Source: DATJXG01 sp035500455
GTDB lineage: Bacteria > Acidobacteriota > Terriglobia > Terriglobales > Acidobacteriaceae
NCBI GenBank assembly: GCA_035500455.1
Contig: DATJXG010000138.1
Span: 1 to 8,427, forward strand
Direction: 5' to 3'
DNA: 8,427 bases
Made by a program: the position numbers and the translations under genes. Below the pieces are notes generated by a model. The model was not told where the DNA came from, did no database searches, and saw only the letters and a list, made by a program, of their open reading frames with translations. This document shows positions 6,751 to 8,427 of the stretch, piece by piece; position 1 is the first letter of the stretch, and each line of letters begins with the position of its first letter.

Positions 6751-6875
6751 TTCTCTGCGCGCTCGGCGGCAGTTCTCGGCGTTCTCTGCGATTTAAGGTT
6801 TGGATTTGGGTTAGCCAGAATGCAAATCCTAAAACGGCAGAGGACGCCGAGAACCCCCGCCGAGTACGCGGAGGG
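6751..6875. repeat. Large palindromic repeat: two inverted 40-bp arms built of 9-nt units
   Basis: The left arm (6751-6790) reads unit-unit-4 nt-unit-unit: TTCTCTGCG, CGCTCGGCG, GCAG, TTCTCGGCG, TTCTCTGCG. The right arm (6836-6875), read on the minus strand, has the same design: CCCTCCGCG, TACTCGGCG, GGGG, TTCTCGGCG, TCCTCTGCC. The arms agree at 31 of 40 positions with no gap, and several mismatches would be G-U pairs in RNA. The 45-bp centre contains a further short inverted pair, GGATTT (6802-6807) with AAATCC (6824-6829). The whole could fold into one long hairpin. It carries the same unit family as the copies at 732-760 and 2645-2676 but is the only copy arranged as a palindrome. Confidence 0.8.
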
Positions 6876-6884
6876 AGTCGATGC

Positions 6885-6890
6885 TAGAAT
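6885..6890 (+). promoter_or_regulatory. Candidate -10 box upstream of gatC
   Basis: TAGAAT matches the -10 consensus at five of six positions and lies just outside the right arm of the palindrome. A transcript from here would have a leader of about 125 nt before gatC containing the 6947-6972 repeat. No clear -35 hexamer is present at 16-18 bp; that position falls inside the palindrome arm. The call is weak. Confidence 0.3.
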
Positions 6891-6946
6891 TATCGTGCCG
6901 ACTGGCCGGCCAGCCCATAGACATTGGCGCTGCATGCCGAGTGCAT

Positions 6947-6972
6947 GGGTCCTTCACTTCGTTCAGGATGAC
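6947..6972. repeat. Dispersed short repeat of the CTTCGTTCAGGATGAC type
   Basis: The core CCTTCACTTCGTTCAGGATG (6951-6970) closely resembles a short interspersed repeat that, from memory, recurs between genes in Acidobacteriota, Chloroflexi, Bacteroidetes and other genomes, where it is often mis-annotated as small proteins ending in a FVQDDE-like stretch. Only one copy is in this window, so the repeat status rests on recollection rather than on the sequence itself. It lies 52 bp before gatC. Confidence 0.45.
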
Positions 6973-7024
6973 GAGCCTGGGGGTTGCCCGCCCTGAAAAT
7001 GACAAGCGTCACTGTAGATAGGTT

Positions 7025-7363
7025 ATGAAAGTCACCGAAAAAGACGTGGCCTACGTGGCCGAACTCGGCAACCTGGAACTGAGCGCCGCCGAGCGCACCC
7101 GCATGGTGACCGATCTCAACTCAATTCTCGGCTATGTGGACAATCTGAACGAGCTGGATACCTCCAACGTCCCGCCCATGGCGCAGGTTTCGGACCGCTA
7201 TGGCGTCGATCAGTCAAAGCAAGGCTCGGAGCGTTTTGCCTACGCCAGCCGCGAGGACATCCTGGAAGGATTGCGGAAGTCTCTGCCGCATGATGTAGCC
7301 CTGGCCAACGCGCCCGAATCCGATGGCACGTTCTTCAAGGTTCCCAAGGTCATTGAGCGATAA
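7025..7363 (+). CDS. gatC: Asp-tRNA(Asn)/Glu-tRNA(Gln) amidotransferase subunit C
   Basis: GatC is the small scaffold subunit of the GatCAB amidotransferase, wrapping GatA and GatB so that misacylated Glu-tRNA(Gln) and/or Asp-tRNA(Asn) is amidated. The 112-aa protein has the usual N-terminal block TEKDVAYVAELGNLELSAAE (4-23), then LNSILGYVDNLNELDTSNV (31-49) and the C-terminal block ending GTFFKVPKVIER. Length is slightly above the common 95-100 residues because of a longer middle (about 55-75). Only a poor AGG lies 3 nt before the ATG, too close for a normal Shine-Dalgarno. It heads a tight cluster with a DUF5076-like gene and gatA, which supports the call. Confidence 0.95.
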   Translation: MKVTEKDVAYVAELGNLELSAAERTRMVTDLNSILGYVDNLNELDTSNVPPMAQVSDRYGVDQSKQGSERFAYASREDILEGLRKSLPHDVALANAPESDGTFFKVPKVIER

Positions 7364-7684
7364 ATGTTCGGGCTCCGCAAGCCGCTATTGAAAGAACTTC
7401 CGATTCCGGAAGAGGCGCGTTCCGATGAAGATGCCCGCGAATTGATCCGCGCCTGGGCGGCGCACCGGGGATTGCATTGCAGCCTGAGCGAGAATAGCTG
7501 GGGCGACAATGAGCGTCAGGCCTGGGGTATTTTGGTGGCCGACGTAGTGCGCCAGATCGCGAATGCATTGCATGAGACCAAGGGTCTCGACAAGGCCGAG
7601 ACGGTGCGCGAGATCAAGCGAGCCTTCGATGCCGCGCTGGATCCCCCATCGGCTGAAACTACGGAAAGCTCTTCTGCGCAATAA
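7364..7684 (+). CDS. DUF5076-like small protein between gatC and gatA
   Basis: The 106-aa protein is predicted cytoplasmic, with no signal peptide or membrane segment. The central part (about 24-73) reads ARELIRAWAAHRGLHCSLS, then W-containing NERQAWGILVADVVRQIANA; the alternation of RxW, GLHxSL and AWGxxxxDxxRxIA agrees with my recollection of DUF5076 proteins, whose function is unknown. The ends are charged: a Pro/Glu-rich start and a Ser/Thr/Glu-rich tail (94-106) that looks disordered. The start codon follows the gatC stop with no gap (TAAATG) and gatA begins three bases after its own stop, so it is almost certainly translated by coupling with GatC and GatA. That position hints at a link to translation, but nothing in the sequence shows a role. 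The family assignment is less sure than the existence of the gene. Confidence 0.75.
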   Translation: MFGLRKPLLKELPIPEEARSDEDARELIRAWAAHRGLHCSLSENSWGDNERQAWGILVADVVRQIANALHETKGLDKAETVREIKRAFDAALDPPSAETTESSSAQ

Positions 7685-7687
7685 CTA

Positions 7688-8427
7688 ATGGAACTCGCCA
7701 CACTCACCATCGACGCCGCGCGCTCCGCGGTGCAGGAGCGCAAGACCAGCGCCGCGGCACTGGCAGAGTCGTTCTACGCCAAGATCGAGAGCGACGATCC
7801 CAAGATCGGCGCCTACCTCACGCTGTGCAAAGATCGCGCTTTGGCCAAAGCCCTGGAGATCGATGCCATGGCCGCGAAGGGCGAGAAACTTCCTCCGCTG
7901 GGTGGAGTTCCAGTTGGAATCAAGGATGTGATGGTGACGCGCGGCGTGCGCAGCACCGCAGGCTCGAAGATTCTGGGCAACTACATTCCGCCCTATGACT
8001 GTACCGCCGTTGCCCGGTTGGAAGCGGCGGGCGCTGTGGTGCTGGGTAAGTTGAATTGCGACGAGTTCGCCATGGGCTCGTCGAACGAGAACTCGGCCTG
8101 GAAGCCAGTGCACAATCCGCGCGATCTCAGCCGGGTGCCGGGCGGATCGTCGGGTGGATCGGCGGCGGCTGTGGCGGCGGATATGGCTGTCGTGGCCCTG
8201 GGCTCCGACACCGGCGGCTCGATACGGCAGCCGGCATCTTTCTGCGGCGTGGTGGGCATGGTGCCTACCTATGGGCGAGTTTCGCGCTACGGGCTTATTG
8301 CCTTCGCTTCGTCGCTCGACCACATTGGGCCGCTGGCGAAAACGGTGAAGGACGCGGCCATCGTCCTGCGCACGATTGCGGGCCGCGATCCCATGGATTC
8401 GACCTCGGCGGAAGTGCCGGTGCCGGA
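7688..8427 (+). CDS. gatA: Asp-tRNA(Asn)/Glu-tRNA(Gln) amidotransferase subunit A (partial, C-terminus off the right edge)
   Basis: GatA is the amidase subunit that releases ammonia from glutamine for the GatCAB transamidation reaction. The 246 visible residues (of about 480-500 expected) hold the amidase-signature core: GGVPVGIKDV at 72-81 with K79, NPRDLSRVPGGSSGGSAAA at 143-161 with the cis-serine S154, and LGSDTGGSIRQPASFCG at 171-187 with the nucleophile S178. The Ser-cisSer-Lys triad is complete, with the numbering known for S. aureus GatA. The block after it reads GVVGMVPTYGRVSRYG, with Val where many GatA proteins have Lys before PTYG; this is not a catalytic position. The start at ATG 7688 is 3 bp after the preceding stop, and no strong Shine-Dalgarno is seen, consistent with coupling. 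Confidence 0.97.
   Translation, partial: MELATLTIDAARSAVQERKTSAAALAESFYAKIESDDPKIGAYLTLCKDRALAKALEIDAMAAKGEKLPPLGGVPVGIKDVMVTRGVRSTAGSKILGNYIPPYDCTAVARLEAAGAVVLGKLNCDEFAMGSSNENSAWKPVHNPRDLSRVPGGSSGGSAAAVAADMAVVALGSDTGGSIRQPASFCGVVGMVPTYGRVSRYGLIAFASSLDHIGPLAKTVKDAAIVLRTIAGRDPMDSTSAEVPVP

Larger units (their letters stand above)
6668..7024. other. Divergent intergenic region between the serine hydrolase and gatC
   Basis: This 357-bp gap has no credible protein gene. It holds the hydrolase ribosome binding site at its left edge (minus strand, 6673-6679), a large inverted repeat (6751-6875), a TAGAAT box (6885-6890) and a second dispersed-repeat-like sequence (6947-6972). It must contain the outward promoters for both flanking genes. 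Apart from TAGAAT I could not place a confident -35/-10 pair. Confidence 0.7.

Noticed and set aside
6895..6996. Small GTG-initiated frame of 33 codons after the TAGAAT box
   Set aside because: Its spacing to the box is attractive, but it reads through a dispersed repeat (HFVQDDE-like), has no other support and is probably leader DNA.
7685..8323. Open frame of 212 codons antisense to gatA
   Set aside because: Shadow frame; the sense strand carries the complete amidase signature with the catalytic triad.

Overview
The window is an ordinary-looking bacterial chromosome segment with high GC content and dense coding. Its gene content, the short (T)TCTCTGCG-type intergenic repeats and the TACAAT/TAGAAT-type -10 boxes close to start codons fit an Acidobacteriota (Terriglobia-like) genome. 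This assignment is an inference from style, not from a marker gene, and stays tentative.

Layout. A partial tsaD (t6A tRNA modification) runs leftward off the left edge. Across a 179-bp divergent intergenic region lies a rightward three-gene cluster: a DUF374-type lysophospholipid acyltransferase, a 261-aa RlaP-like (COG3541) polymerase-beta-family nucleotidyltransferase, and a CCA-adding enzyme (cca) with an HD domain. The nucleotidyltransferase and cca overlap by four bases (ATGA). Converging on them is a leftward pair of exported proteins: a 565-aa SxxK serine hydrolase of the class C beta-lactamase/DD-peptidase type, then a secreted YVTN-like beta-propeller with a Pro/Gly-rich loop. A 357-bp divergent region follows, almost gene-free and holding a large palindromic repeat plus a second dispersed repeat. 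The right end is a rightward gatC, a small DUF5076-like gene and a partial gatA.

How the genes fit together. Much of the window concerns tRNA: TsaD modifies tRNA, Cca builds or repairs the CCA end, the RlaP-like enzyme belongs to a family linked to RNA repair, and GatCA makes Gln-tRNA and/or Asn-tRNA by transamidation. The most notable points are the translationally coupled RlaP-Cca pair, with rlaP visibly lower in GC than its neighbours, and a repeat made of 9-nt units. That repeat occurs in both divergent intergenic regions and also inside cca, where it is read in frame as a protein insertion. No RNA genes, CRISPR array, insertion sequence or prophage were seen.
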